From Corynebacterium sp. TAE3-ERU16 (lineage in GTDB: Bacteria; Actinomycetota; Actinomycetes; Mycobacteriales; Mycobacteriaceae), in the NCBI RefSeq assembly GCF_019209935.1, contig NZ_JAHUTN010000012.1:1-64000 (forward strand): a DNA stretch of 64,000 nucleotides, written 5' to 3'. Position numbers and translations under genes: made by a program. Below the pieces are notes generated by a model that saw nothing but the letters and a program-made list of their open reading frames with translations, made no database searches and was not told the DNA's origin. Of this stretch, positions 1-14,177 are shown piece by piece. Each line of letters begins with the position of its first letter. The stretch's first letter is position 1.

Positions 1-124
1 CCCTCGGTCCCCGGCTCCCCCCACGTCCCCCCTGGCGGGCCGGGCGCCACTGCGCCCCCACCCCGCCCCACCCCCCGCGCGCTCCCCACCTGTATCTAAC
101 CCCCTCCCCGGCCAGTCTCCCGGC

Positions 125-149
125 CGCCCCACCCGGCCCGGGCGGGGCG
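125..149. terminator. GC-rich hairpin upstream of the DeoR gene
   Basis: Arms CGCCCC and GGGGCG, with an inner CCC/GGG pairing and a five-base loop, form a strong hairpin. A TTTT run lies about 17 bases further on. It may terminate a gene lying left of the window. The first 181 bases are very C-rich and show no gene. Confidence 0.3.
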
Positions 150-235
150 CCCGGACGCCCCCACTTTTCCCTGTCCCTGCGATGCGCACCCCCGGTTGCG
201 CAGGATTCACGCACTTCAGTGCAGGAGGAACCGCG

Positions 236-1072
236 ATGATCCGCAGCGAGCGACTCACCACGATTCTCGACACCATCGCCGACACCGGCACGGTCACCGT
301 CGAGCAGCTCGTCGATGATCTCGACATCTCCCCGGCGACCGCCCGCCGTGACCTCGATGCACTCGCGGAGCGCGGCCTCCTGCGCCGGACCCGTGGTGGC
401 GCACGGAGCAACATCGTCGCCTTCGACACGCCCGTCCGCCAGAAACGGATGCAGCAGTTGACGGAGAAGACCACCATCGCCCGCTACTGCCTCAACTACC
501 TCGAGCCCGGTTGCGTGGTCGGCATGTCGGGCGGTTCCACGGTGGGAACCATCGCCCAGCAGCTCGTCGAATGGGCGGCGGAGCAGTCTCCGAACGACGT
601 TCCGACGAACTACCCGGTCGTCACCGTCGTCACCAACGCCATCGACATCGCCTATCTGCTGGCGGGCAGCACGAACATGAAGATCGTGCTCATCGGAGGG
701 GTCCTCAACGGCAACTCCTACGAGTTGACGGGCCCCCTCGGCGCGACCGTACTGGGGCAGCTGAGCATGGACGTCGCATTCATCGGTGCCAACGGCATCG
801 ACGAGAACGGACCCGGCACCGTCGACGAGTTCGAGGCCCAGACGAACCGGATGATGGCCACCAGGGCCATCACCCCGGTCGTCGTCGCGGATCACGCGAA
901 GTTCGGGCGTCGTTCGTTCTCCTCACTCGGCGGCATCGACACCGTGAACACCATCGTCACCGACTCCGATGTCGATCCGGCGTGGACGCAGCGACTGACG
1001 CAGCTCGGATACAACGTGATCATCGCCCACCAGGACGCCGGCACCCCCTCCGCGCAGCGTTCCGCGGTCTGA
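236..1072 (+). CDS. DeoR-family transcriptional regulator
   Basis: A sugar-sensing repressor/activator of the DeoR family, 278 residues, the usual family size of about 250-280. Residues 1-57 form the winged helix-turn-helix (MIRSERL start, then SPATARRDLDALAERGLL). The rest is the DeoRC sugar-phosphate sensor domain, with GMSGGSTVG near its start. I chose ATG 236 over the in-frame ATG at 182 because an AGGAGG ribosome site sits just upstream at about 224-229 and the family normally begins MxxxER. It lies 101 bases before nagA on the same strand, so control of amino-sugar use, probably sensing an amino-sugar phosphate, is a reasonable inference. Effector and operator are not visible. Confidence 0.88.
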   Translation: MIRSERLTTILDTIADTGTVTVEQLVDDLDISPATARRDLDALAERGLLRRTRGGARSNIVAFDTPVRQKRMQQLTEKTTIARYCLNYLEPGCVVGMSGGSTVGTIAQQLVEWAAEQSPNDVPTNYPVVTVVTNAIDIAYLLAGSTNMKIVLIGGVLNGNSYELTGPLGATVLGQLSMDVAFIGANGIDENGPGTVDEFEAQTNRMMATRAITPVVVADHAKFGRRSFSSLGGIDTVNTIVTDSDVDPAWTQRLTQLGYNVIIAHQDAGTPSAQRSAV

Positions 1073-1173
1073 CAGGCGGTGATGCCATCAAGACAGTTCT
1101 CCACAGTTCAGCTCCGGGCCGGGGCATCTTCCCGACCCACCTCGCGCAACAACCCGAAAAGGACCGTTGAATC

Positions 1174-2340
1174 ATGTCCACCCTGATCATTCACTCAGCC
1201 GCCCTCTACGACGGCACCATCGGCGGAACCGCCCCCGACGGCGCCCTGCGTATCGAGGACGGAGTAATAACCCACGTCGGAACCACCGCCGATTCCCGAG
1301 GCTGGCCCGCAGACGGAGCCGAGGTCATCGACGCCCAGGGCGCACCCGTGGTCCCCGGCTACGTCGACGTCCACCACCACGGCGGCGGCGGCGTCGCATA
1401 CGACGACGGCCCCGAGGCCACCGCCACAGCCCTGGCGAAGCACGCGGCGCACGGAACCACCCGCGCGGTACTCTCCTACGTCACCGACTCGCTGGATCTG
1501 ATGGAGAAGCGCATCCGCGAGGGTGCGGAGATCGTCCGCACCAACCCGCGGGTCATCGGCCTGCACCCCGAAGGCCCCTTCCTGGATCCGGGGCACAAGG
1601 GTGCGCACCCCGAACACGAGCTCAAGGACCCCACCGACGAGAACGTCCGGCGGATCCTCGACGCCGGTGAGGGCACCATCGTCCAGATGACCATCGCTCC
1701 GGAGCGCACCAACGGCACCGAAGCGGTGAAGCTGCTCGTCGAGAACGGCGTGGTCGCGGCGGTCGGACACACCAACGCGAGCTACGAGACCTCCCGCGAG
1801 GCCTTCAACAACGGCGCCACCCAGCTCACCCACGCATTCAACGGAATGAACGGCATCCACCACCGCGCCCCCGGCCCGGTCATCGCCGCCCTCCGCGACG
1901 AGCGGGTGTGGGTCGAGGTCATCAACGACGGGATCCACGTGCACCCGCAGGTCGTCCGGTCCCTGTTCCTCGAGGCTCCGGAACGCGTCGTACTCGTCAC
2001 CGACGCGATGTCCGCCACCTGCAACCCGGACGGCGACTACATGCTCGGCCAGCTCAAGGTGAACGTCCGCGACGGTGTCGCCCGCCTCGCCGAAGGTGAT
2101 TCCCTCGCCGGATCCACCCTCACCATGGATCGTGCGGTGGCAAACGCAGTGCACGAGGTCGGCGTTCCCCTCGATGTCGCCGTCGCCGCCGCCACCGGAC
2201 ACGCCGCACGCTGCATCGGAATGAACGACCGCTACGGCCGTATCGCCAAGGGCTACCCCGGAGACGTCCTCATCCTCGACCCGGAGAGTCTGCTCCCCAC
2301 CCACATCTGGGCAGCCGGCGAAGCTGTCGAACCGGCCTGA
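1174..2340 (+). CDS. nagA: N-acetylglucosamine-6-phosphate deacetylase
   Basis: Converts GlcNAc-6-phosphate to glucosamine-6-phosphate plus acetate in the cytoplasm, both in GlcNAc catabolism and in recycling of cell-wall amino sugars. The 388-residue protein has the amidohydrolase fold signatures: a metal-site histidine run at residues 67-69 (VDVHHHGGGG), HPEGPF at 131-136, THAFNGM near 218-224, and the catalytic Asp in VTDAMSA at about residue 276. An AAAAGGA ribosome site precedes the ATG. No nagB (deaminase) follows, so the next step must be encoded elsewhere. The DeoR gene just upstream is the likely regulator. Confidence 0.93.
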   Translation: MSTLIIHSAALYDGTIGGTAPDGALRIEDGVITHVGTTADSRGWPADGAEVIDAQGAPVVPGYVDVHHHGGGGVAYDDGPEATATALAKHAAHGTTRAVLSYVTDSLDLMEKRIREGAEIVRTNPRVIGLHPEGPFLDPGHKGAHPEHELKDPTDENVRRILDAGEGTIVQMTIAPERTNGTEAVKLLVENGVVAAVGHTNASYETSREAFNNGATQLTHAFNGMNGIHHRAPGPVIAALRDERVWVEVINDGIHVHPQVVRSLFLEAPERVVLVTDAMSATCNPDGDYMLGQLKVNVRDGVARLAEGDSLAGSTLTMDRAVANAVHEVGVPLDVAVAAATGHAARCIGMNDRYGRIAKGYPGDVLILDPESLLPTHIWAAGEAVEPA

Positions 2341-2369
2341 CCCGGAGGGGTAGAGTCAGGGGTGAGATA

Positions 2370-2394
2370 CCCGACGCCGTACACCGGCGTCGGG
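2370..2394. promoter_or_regulatory. Perfect hairpin between nagA and the DUF3054 gene
   Basis: CCCGACGCCG (2370-2379), a TACAC loop and CGGCGTCGGG (2385-2394) make a perfect 10-bp stem, followed by a weaker GGCCTT/GAGGCC hairpin. A TAGAGT box at 2351-2356 could be a -10 for the next gene, which would put both hairpins in its 5' leader. The first hairpin could instead end nagA transcripts, but there is no T-run. Confidence 0.4.
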
Positions 2395-2429
2395 GCCTTC
2401 CGCCGAGAGGCCAGCAGTGAGGAGCCCCC

Positions 2430-2918
2430 GTGAGCAGAACCCCGAAATCCCCTGTCGCCTTCTTCGTTGACCACCGTCGGGTACTACGGACGGACCTGAC
2501 CGCGATTCTCCTGTTCGCTCTCCTGGCTCGGCTCGCACACCGCGGTGACGGGCTCGAATTCTCGATCTCCGGATGGCTGGCCACGGCATGGCCGTTTCTC
2601 GTCGGGGTCCTGGTCGCATATGGGATCCTCTCGGTGAAACACCGTCGACCCCTGCCGGTGAACCCCGGGGGAATCACCGTGTGGCTGATCACCCTGGTGA
2701 CCGGTCTGGCTGCATGGGGAATGTCACACGCGGCGATCCCGCACTGGTCGTTCATGATCGTCGCGGGCCTCATGTCCGGGCTGCTCCTGCTCGGGTGGAG
2801 GGTCTTCGGAAAAGTGGCTCGCCGCATGGGGTGGGTTCGCACGGGAAACCGCTTCGGCGCGGCTGACCGCGAGCTGCGCAGGCGCCGTGCCCGAAACGAG
2901 AAACGCCGGTTGAGGTAG
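2430..2918 (+). CDS. DUF3054-like membrane protein
   Basis: A 162-residue protein with about four hydrophobic segments (near residues 22-35, 48-68, 85-105 and 108-128) and an Arg-rich C-terminal tail. The layout and motifs such as VNPGGITVWLITL resemble the DUF3054 family of actinobacterial membrane proteins, whose function is unknown. The start is GTG with GAGGAG a few bases upstream. It follows nagA by 89 bases containing a strong hairpin, so it may have its own promoter. Confidence 0.75.
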   Translation: MSRTPKSPVAFFVDHRRVLRTDLTAILLFALLARLAHRGDGLEFSISGWLATAWPFLVGVLVAYGILSVKHRRPLPVNPGGITVWLITLVTGLAAWGMSHAAIPHWSFMIVAGLMSGLLLLGWRVFGKVARRMGWVRTGNRFGAADRELRRRRARNEKRRLR

Positions 2919-3073
2919 CGCCCCATCCCGCGCAGTGCCTCTAGCGCCGCAGGAGCGGCTCAACGCACGCGCGGTACGCGAAGGCGAGCGCCCCCGGAAT
3001 ATCGGTCAGGAGATCGACGGCCGTCGAAAGGGCGGGTGCCGGTCACTGCCGACCGATCCGGCCGTGAGAGAGT

Positions 3074-3300
3074 TCACGCGTGGACGGCTCCCGGGTCCGC
3101 CTCCCTCCCGGGATGTGGGATGAATATGTCCTCGATGCGGCAGGATGAGCGTTCGGCCAGCTGGAACGCCAGGGGCGGGGATGGGTGGTAGCGACCCTTC
3201 TCGATGCTGATGACGGTCTGCCGTGACACCCCAGGGCGTCAGCCAACTTCTGTTGCGACAGCCCGTGCTGCTCACGTAGCTGCCTGAGCCTGTTGTCCAC
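3074..3300 (-). pseudogene. Frameshifted XRE/Cro-type small regulator
   Basis: The GTG start at 3300 opens a classic compact HTH: MDNRLRQLREQHGLSQQKLA followed by DALG. The frame then derails at a run of four C on the plus strand (3229-3232, G on the coding strand). One extra G restores VSRQTVISIEKGRYHP followed by a PPLAFQLAER... continuation and an EDIFIP-type ending, with a stop at 3074-3076, giving an ordinary 75-residue regulator of the YozG type. The gene starts 3 bases after the stop of the upstream membrane-protein gene, so the two form an operon. It is either a real one-base deletion or a homopolymer sequencing error. Confidence 0.8.
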
Positions 3301-3303
3301 GAT

Positions 3304-3795
3304 CTAGCTTTCCCGCAGCTTGCGGAGACCGAAGGCGACGGCGAACACCCCCGTCAGGAAAGAACCGACGTATATCGCCATCAGGGATCCTGACACGGAG
3401 AAGTCCCAGAACACCGATGCGACACCGAGCACTCCAACCGAGATCAGCGCCGTATGAAAGGTGTCCTGCACGGCTCGCGCGTACCAGTGGTTCTCGATCG
3501 ATTCCCCGGGCCTCCCCACGGCACCCGCGATGGACCCGCGGTCAACCATCAACGCCCATGTCCCGGCGGTGGCCACGGGGGTGATGCACACGCTGAACAC
3601 CGTGACCGCGAGCAGAGGGTTCCCGGTGAATCGCGTCAGCGCCACAACGCTCCCGAAGCCGACCGCGACGATGATGCCGCTCACCGGGGAGAGCGCGATC
3701 AGGGTTTTCGGGGTTCCGCCGAACTTCGCCCGGCCGAATCGGGTGCGGGTCCCGTTCATGTTTTTCAGCTCCTCGGGTTTAAGTTTCCGTGGCAT
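3304..3795 (-). CDS. Four-helix membrane protein paired with XRE regulator
   Basis: A 163-residue protein (start ATG 3795; a longer in-frame ATG at 3846 adds 17 unlikely residues). A charged N-terminus (MPRKLKPEEL) is followed by four hydrophobic segments around residues 30-52, 58-82, 110-130 and 134-157. I do not recognise a named family. Such integral membrane proteins are often co-transcribed with a small XRE regulator, and here the stop codon sits only 3 bases from the regulator's GTG. The pair is probably a self-regulated membrane unit, but the substrate or role cannot be read from sequence. Confidence 0.65.
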   Translation of the reverse strand: MPRKLKPEELKNMNGTRTRFGRAKFGGTPKTLIALSPVSGIIVAVGFGSVVALTRFTGNPLLAVTVFSVCITPVATAGTWALMVDRGSIAGAVGRPGESIENHWYARAVQDTFHTALISVGVLGVASVFWDFSVSGSLMAIYVGSFLTGVFAVAFGLRKLRES

Positions 3796-4661
3796 GACCG
3801 AGACTCGGCCGGGCCAGCATCGTGGTCGAGGTTCCTTGACATCCACCGGGACACCCCCGCCCGCGGGCGAGGTGGGTGCCCCGCCATCGGATCGAGCATC
3901 GCCCGCGAGAAAGCACCGCTGTGTACGGATGGAACCGCGGGCCGAAGCCCCGACCCGGCCGGAAGCCGGTCCGGTCGACGGGCCAGCCAGCTCGATGTGA
4001 CGGTATCCGTGCAGCCACCCCCTTCCAGCGTGCGGTGCGTGGGCTCACACGTGGTGCACCGGGGAGTGCGTGCAACCGGGACGCCGCCGATTGAGCCGCG
4101 CCGTGGAAGTACGCATCCTGCGCGGACCGGACACCCGGCCGAGGAAAATCCCGCCCCGCCACCGTGATCGTCAACTAAACCCCGTGCGGTTGCCCACCGA
4201 AGTCGACGGATCAAGCTGGCGGGGTACCGCCCGGGGCGAAAAGCAGGCGGAGCCAATCGGACCGACGGACTGCGTGACGCCTCGATGTACCGTGCAGTTC
4301 ACGCTCTGAAACACAGTCCACCACATCCGATCCACCGCCCCGGCCCCCGGTGGTCACCGCCGTCGGGAATAAACCCCGTTCCCCCCGCGACCGCTCCGAG
4401 TACCGTCCACGGCCCACTGTCCTTCTCCGGGTACGGTGCGGCGATGGACAGCCCGACGGTATGGCTCAGCGCCCTCGTACTCGCGATTCTCACGGCGACC
4501 GCCGCCAGTTCCGTGGAACGGGCGGAGTCCACGCCCACGACGGCTCTGGTCTGCGCGGCACTGTGCCTGCTCACCCCGGGAAAAGGTCGCCCGCAGGCTA
4601 CCAAGCGGTGGTTCCTGCCGTTCACAGGACCGGCGCCCGCCACCCCTCCCGGAAGTCCCGG
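3796..4661. other. Gap with no convincing gene
   Basis: About 870 bases. Open frames here are short and mutually overlapping, with no recognisable domains. The only mild candidate is a plus-strand frame from ATG 4444 (MDSPTVWLSALVLAILTA...), which has two hydrophobic stretches and a TACGGT box 6 bases upstream, but it runs about 120 bases antisense into accD3. I therefore do not call it. The region may hold gene debris. Confidence 0.5.
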
Positions 4662-6212
4662 TCACATCGGCATGATCGAGTGCTTCTTCCGCTCCACGGG
4701 AACGCGCTTGGTGGACAGCTGCCGCAGGGCCTGCCGGAGTGCCACACGCGTCTGGTTGGGTTCGATCATTGCGTCGATGTAGCCGCGTTCAGCCGCGACG
4801 TAGGGGCTGGTCATGTTCTCGTCGTAGAAGTCCATGAACAGTTTCTTCATGTACTCGCGCTGCTCCGGCGGGGCGGCGGCGATCTGCCGACCCTGGATCA
4901 TCACGACGGCCGCGGCGGCCCCCATGACGGCTACCTGGGCGGTCGGCCACGCGAGGTTGATGTCACCGGAGAGGGACTTCGAGCCCATCACGGCGTAGGC
5001 ACCACCGTAGGCCTTGCGGACGATGAGCGAGATCTTCGGCACCGTGGCCTCCACGACGGAGAACCCGAGCTTCGCACCACGGTGGATCAGACCGAGCTTC
5101 TCCTGCTCGACGCCGGGCAGATAGCCCGGGGTGTCGACGACGAACACCAGCGGGATGTTGTACGCGTCGCAGATCCGGATGAAACGCGAGGACTTGTCGG
5201 CGGCGTCCGCGTCGATGCAACCGGCGTAGAACATGGGCTGGTTCGCCACGACCCCGACGCTGTTTCCGTCGATGCGCGCGAAACCGGTGATCATGTTCGG
5301 GGCGTACTCCGCCTGGATCTCCAGCAGACCCTCATCGTCGAAGATCTGGTCGAGGAGATCGTGCATGTCGTACCCGGCATTGGTGTCATCCGGCATGAAC
5401 GAGTCGAGCGCCAGGTCCCGTTCAGTCGGAGTGTCGTCCGCGGCGTCGTACACCGGCGCCGACTCGAAGCAGGAACTCGGCAGGTGGTCGAGGAGTTCGT
5501 GGACGTAGTCGTACGCGTCCTCCTCGTCGGTGGCGACGTAGGAGACGTTGCCGTTCAGCATCTGCTCGTCGGCACCACCGAGTTCGGCCGAGGAGATGAC
5601 CTCGCCGGTGACGCTCTTGATCACCTCGGGGCCGGTGACGTACATCTCGGACCGGTCCGCCACGGCGACGACGAAGTCGGTGGTGACGGGCGCGTACACC
5701 GCACCGCCCGCGCACTTGCCCAGCATGATCGAGATCTGCGGGCTGCGCCCCGACAGGGGCAACTGGCGACGGGCGATCTCCGAGTACATGGCGAGAGAGG
5801 TGACGGCGTCCTGGATGCGGGCGCCGCCCGAGTCGTTGATGCCGATGACGGGGCACCCGATCTTGATGGCCATGTCCATCACCTCGCAGACCTTCTTGCC
5901 GAAGGTCACGCCGACTGAACCACCGAACACGGTCTTGTCGTGGGCGTAGACCGCGACGGTTCGCCCGTCGATCCGGCCGTATCCGGCTACGACACCGTCA
6001 CCGTAGGGGGCGTCCGGGGTGTCGGGTGTACGCCCTAGGGCTCCGATCTCGACGAAGGATCCCTCGTCGAGAAGCCTGGAGATACGGTGTCGGGGCGTCG
6101 TCAGGCCGGCGGCATCGCGCTTGGCGCGCGCTTTCTCACTCCCCGGATCCTGCGCCCGTGCGAGTTTGGCGTGCAGATCCGCGAGCTTTTCAGCGGTGGT
6201 GTGGCCGGTCAC
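4662..6212 (-). CDS. accD3: Acyl-CoA carboxylase beta subunit for mycolate synthesis
   Basis: Carboxyltransferase subunit that carboxylates the long acyl-CoA used as extender by the mycolate condensase, working with a biotinylated alpha subunit encoded elsewhere. The 516 residues show the two crotonase-like halves, with oxyanion-type glycine motifs GINDSGGARIQDAV in the first and VDTPGYLPG in the second. The start is GTG at 6212 with an AAAGGGG ribosome site. It lies 24 bases after pks13 on the same strand, the conserved fadD32-pks13-accD order of mycolic-acid bacteria. The mycobacterial equivalent is AccD4, and corynebacterial papers use AccD3. Confidence 0.93.
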   Translation of the reverse strand: MTGHTTAEKLADLHAKLARAQDPGSEKARAKRDAAGLTTPRHRISRLLDEGSFVEIGALGRTPDTPDAPYGDGVVAGYGRIDGRTVAVYAHDKTVFGGSVGVTFGKKVCEVMDMAIKIGCPVIGINDSGGARIQDAVTSLAMYSEIARRQLPLSGRSPQISIMLGKCAGGAVYAPVTTDFVVAVADRSEMYVTGPEVIKSVTGEVISSAELGGADEQMLNGNVSYVATDEEDAYDYVHELLDHLPSSCFESAPVYDAADDTPTERDLALDSFMPDDTNAGYDMHDLLDQIFDDEGLLEIQAEYAPNMITGFARIDGNSVGVVANQPMFYAGCIDADAADKSSRFIRICDAYNIPLVFVVDTPGYLPGVEQEKLGLIHRGAKLGFSVVEATVPKISLIVRKAYGGAYAVMGSKSLSGDINLAWPTAQVAVMGAAAAVVMIQGRQIAAAPPEQREYMKKLFMDFYDENMTSPYVAAERGYIDAMIEPNQTRVALRQALRQLSTKRVPVERKKHSIMPM

Positions 6213-6236
6213 GTCGCCCCTTTACCTCTTCTGGTC

Positions 6237-11069
<4,833 letters not shown>

Positions 11070-11161
11070 ACGGTGGCTTCACTCTTTTCGTGTGGTGATT
11101 TCGGTCTTCATGAACTATCTCTGCCGCCGTGATGAATGTTTCACCTCCGACAACGCATCGA

Positions 11162-11198
11162 CCCCCCGTGATTCCCCTCCCGTGGGTGTCACGGGGGG
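11162..11198. terminator. Hairpin between fadD32 and pks13
   Basis: CCCCCCGTGA (11162-11171) pairs perfectly with TCACGGGGGG (11189-11198) around a 17-base loop. It sits just after the fadD32 stop in the direction of transcription, 93 bases before pks13. There is no T-run, so partial termination or RNA stabilisation within the operon is as likely as a full stop. Confidence 0.45.
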
Positions 11199-11237
11199 GA
11201 TTCCATGGAGGGCCTCTACGGTGGTGGCGGATGATCC

Positions 11238-13085
11238 CTATGCGAGATAGTCGCGGCTGCAGACCCTCCGCGCAATCTTACCGCTGGAGCTGCGTTTGAT
11301 CTCGTCGGGCCCGACGATCACGATGTCCGCGGGCACCACACCGTGCGAGCTGGACACGGCGGTACGGATCGCTTCGACGGCGGCGGCGTCCCCGTCCGCG
11401 TCGCGTCCCAGGTCACGCTCCGCGATGATGACGAGTTTCTCCACATCATCGCCGGGAACGGCGAACGCGGCGATGGCGGCCGGCCGGATGTGGTCCGAGG
11501 CGTGGTCGACGGTGTACTCGATGTCCTGCGGGTAGTGGTTGCGGCCCGCGATGATGATGAGGTCCTTGCGACGGCCCGTGATGTAGAGCTCGTTGTCCAC
11601 GATGAGCCCGAGGTCGCCGGTGGCCATCCAGCGGTCGTCGTCCGGGGCTCCCTCGGCGCGGGAGTTCTCCGGCAGACGCCCGGCGAGGGTGTTGCGGAAC
11701 GTCTCCGCGGTGTCCTCGGGGCGGTCGAGGTATCCGGCGGCGGTGTTGTCGCCGTGGGTCCATATCTCGCCGACGGTGCCGTCGGGCACCTCGCAACGGG
11801 TCTCGGGGTCGACGATGACGAGCTGCTGGGGCCGGGCGACCTGGCCGTTGGACACCAGGGCGGCCGCGTTGTCGGCGGGGCCGTCGACGACGACGGCGGT
11901 GCCCTCGTTGAGACGCTCCCGGTCGACCCACGTGATGACGGGTCGGTTCTCGGTCATCGGGGTGGAGACGATGAGCGAGGCCTCGGCGAGGCCGTAGGAG
12001 GGCCGGATGGCGGTGGTGTCCAGCCCGTAGCCACCGAAAGTCTCGATGAACTGGTTGATGGCCTTCGGGGTTACCGGCTCGGAGCCGATGATCAGTCCGT
12101 CGACCCGGCTGAGGTCCAGGGCCTGCCCCTCGGCGGGACGGCCGTAGCGGACGGCGAGCTCGAGGGCGAAGTTCGGGACGATGGTGTAGGTGTGCTCACC
12201 CTCGTCACCGGCGGAGATCTGCTCCAGCCAGCGGCTGGGCTGCTGGATGAAGTCGCGGGGATTCATCATCTCGATCTTCAGTCCGAGGATGATGCAGAAT
12301 GCGGCGAGGATGATGCCCATGTCGTGGTGCAGCGGCAGCCAGGAGACGACCCGCAGCGGAAGCTTGAAGTTCGCGGCGGTGAAGATCTGCAGCACGTTGG
12401 TCATGATGTTCCGGTTGGTGAGCACCACGCCGGCGGGCGTGCGCGTCGACCCGGAGGTGTACTGCAGGAAGGCCACGAGGTCGAGCGGGGAAGAGGTCGA
12501 GGATGCGGCGAGCTGCTTTCCCGCCTCGGTCTCCAGGGGATTGACGAAGCTCTCGGCGAGGGAGTCCGGCAGCGCGTCGATCGTGAGGATGCGCGGGCGT
12601 TCGGCGGCGGGGCGCGACGCGAACAGCTTGCGGACGGCCGCCGCGGACGCGGAGTTCGTCAGGATGAACTTCGGCTCGCAGTCCGCGAGCACCGCCGTCA
12701 GGTGGTCACCGTGACCGGGTTCCGTCGGATCGTACAGCGGGATCGGGGCCATGCCTGCGTACATCGCGCCGAGGAAGCCGAACATGTACTCCGGGCTGTT
12801 GCCGGCGAGCACCGCGACCCGGTCCCCGAGGGTCCCGATCTGCTGGAGTCGGGCGGCGACGGCCTTGATTCGGGTGTTGATCTGCTTCCGCGAGTAGTCC
12901 GTGCGGTCCCCCTCTCGGTTCGCGGAGTAGTCCCAGAACCGGAGGCACTCACGGTCCGCGCCACCGGAGGCGGCCTCCACCATGTAGAGGGTCTCGCACA
13001 GTCCGGCCAGCGTCAGCTGCTCGGGAAGGTTGATCTGGCCCTTGTCATCAAAGAACTGGCCCATTGCCGCCTTGAGATCCATCAT
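11238..13085 (-). CDS. fadD32: Long-chain fatty acyl-AMP ligase (FadD32)
   Basis: Activates the long meromycolate-type fatty acid as acyl-AMP and loads it onto the N-terminal carrier domain of Pks13. The 615-residue adenylate-forming enzyme shows the ATP-binding loop YTSGSTRTPAG, the GLAEASL region and the WMATGDLG motif, with a C-terminal KRSSSGKIARR lysine motif as in fatty acyl-AMP ligases. The start ATGATG at 13085/13082 has a GAGGAGA ribosome site. A TACACT box on the minus strand at 13150-13155, upstream of the start, is a possible -10 for the fadD32-pks13-accD3 unit. Confidence 0.94.
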   Translation of the reverse strand: MMDLKAAMGQFFDDKGQINLPEQLTLAGLCETLYMVEAASGGADRECLRFWDYSANREGDRTDYSRKQINTRIKAVAARLQQIGTLGDRVAVLAGNSPEYMFGFLGAMYAGMAPIPLYDPTEPGHGDHLTAVLADCEPKFILTNSASAAAVRKLFASRPAAERPRILTIDALPDSLAESFVNPLETEAGKQLAASSTSSPLDLVAFLQYTSGSTRTPAGVVLTNRNIMTNVLQIFTAANFKLPLRVVSWLPLHHDMGIILAAFCIILGLKIEMMNPRDFIQQPSRWLEQISAGDEGEHTYTIVPNFALELAVRYGRPAEGQALDLSRVDGLIIGSEPVTPKAINQFIETFGGYGLDTTAIRPSYGLAEASLIVSTPMTENRPVITWVDRERLNEGTAVVVDGPADNAAALVSNGQVARPQQLVIVDPETRCEVPDGTVGEIWTHGDNTAAGYLDRPEDTAETFRNTLAGRLPENSRAEGAPDDDRWMATGDLGLIVDNELYITGRRKDLIIIAGRNHYPQDIEYTVDHASDHIRPAAIAAFAVPGDDVEKLVIIAERDLGRDADGDAAAVEAIRTAVSSSHGVVPADIVIVGPDEIKRSSSGKIARRVCSRDYLA

Positions 13086-13191
13086 TCTCCTCGTTCGTCG
13101 GTGAGGTGCGTGCTGTCCGGCACCGAAATCTGCATCGTAAGTTTGGTCCAGTGTATTACTTTGCCGACGAAACCCACGCCGACGCGCGGTG

Positions 13192-14172
13192 TCAGGGCAC
13201 CGGAGGCACTGAATTGACCGCCCCTGATTCGGGCGCCTGCACAGGGGCCGGAGCCCCGTCGATGAGACCGGAGATCCAGCCGATCAGCCACTGCGTGGTG
13301 GTCGACCCCGGGAAGACGTTCGGATTCGTCGCGTACTGGGCGTGCACCCCGTTGTTCTCGATCAGGCCCTGGGCACGCTCCACAGCATTGCCCACGCCCA
13401 GCGGGGCATCGCAGATGTGGTCGTTCGGGGCGCAGACCTGGAAGGTCCGGCCGTCCAGGACACCGAAGCCGCTGTCCCGGGGACCCCGCATCGTGGCACC
13501 CGGGGTGATGATCTGCACCGCCGGGTTCAGCAGTTCGAGCGAGATCTCGGCACCGACACCGGACACCGGGTTACCCACGGCCTGCCCGACACCGGGCTCG
13601 CGGCGGCCGTCCGCGACCAGGGCGACACCCCTGACCCGTTCGGCCGGCACGGCCCCGTGGCCGTTGCCGATCTCACTCGCGACGTCACCGACGATGACCG
13701 CGCCCTGGGAGAAACCCGTCATGATGAAGTCGGTGAGGGGACAGTCGCCGTGGGTGATCCGGAGCTCGTTCTCCAGCGTGGACGTGCCTTCGTTGCGGGA
13801 CTCGTCGTACGTCATCTCACGGTCGGCGTTGATGTTGCGGAACTGCGCGGTGTACGGCAGCGTCCACACCTTCACCCGGTCCGCGGGATAGGTGTTCTGC
13901 AGCGGTCGGGTGACCGTCAGCAGGAAGGAGTTGGGGTTGAACGACGGGTTCACCGGATCGTCCGCGGGCGATGACTCCCAGGTTCCCGGCGCGGCGATGA
14001 CCTCGACGTCCGGGCACCAGTCCGGCTGCACCGGACCGGTGGCGGCGGGCCCGCCGGGCTCGCCCGAGTCCTGGCCGGGAATGCCCCCCTCGTCGTTGGC
14101 CCACCGCCATGTACCCACCGCGATGAGGCCGACGACGACAATGACGGCCAGGACTGTCAGCGTTTTTTTCAT
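13192..14172 (-). CDS. Cutinase-like envelope esterase (Culp6/Rv3802 type)
   Basis: A 326-residue membrane-anchored or secreted serine esterase. The N-terminus has a short charged start and a hydrophobic helix (MKKTLTVLAVIVVVGLIAVG), then a Gly/Pro-rich linker. The cutinase fold follows, with nucleophile motif TGFSQGA, acid in CAPNDHICD and histidine in GVHAQY. In mycobacteria the orthologue next to fadD32 is an essential lipase/thioesterase-like enzyme linked to mycolate metabolism. It begins 5 bases after the lipoprotein stop, so it is co-transcribed with the lipoprotein and mycoloyltransferase A genes. Confidence 0.88.
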   Translation of the reverse strand: MKKTLTVLAVIVVVGLIAVGTWRWANDEGGIPGQDSGEPGGPAATGPVQPDWCPDVEVIAAPGTWESSPADDPVNPSFNPNSFLLTVTRPLQNTYPADRVKVWTLPYTAQFRNINADREMTYDESRNEGTSTLENELRITHGDCPLTDFIMTGFSQGAVIVGDVASEIGNGHGAVPAERVRGVALVADGRREPGVGQAVGNPVSGVGAEISLELLNPAVQIITPGATMRGPRDSGFGVLDGRTFQVCAPNDHICDAPLGVGNAVERAQGLIENNGVHAQYATNPNVFPGSTTTQWLIGWISGLIDGAPAPVQAPESGAVNSVPPVP

Positions 14173-14177
14173 ACCGT

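Noticed and set aside
4444..4782. Possible small membrane protein (MDSPTVWLSALVL...)
   Set aside because: It has two hydrophobic stretches and a TACGGT box, but its end overlaps accD3 by about 120 bases and no family is recognised.
4350..5918. Long plus-strand open frame opposite accD3
   Set aside because: Composition is typical of a shadow frame (Gly/Asp/His/Val rich) and accD3 motifs are intact on the minus strand.
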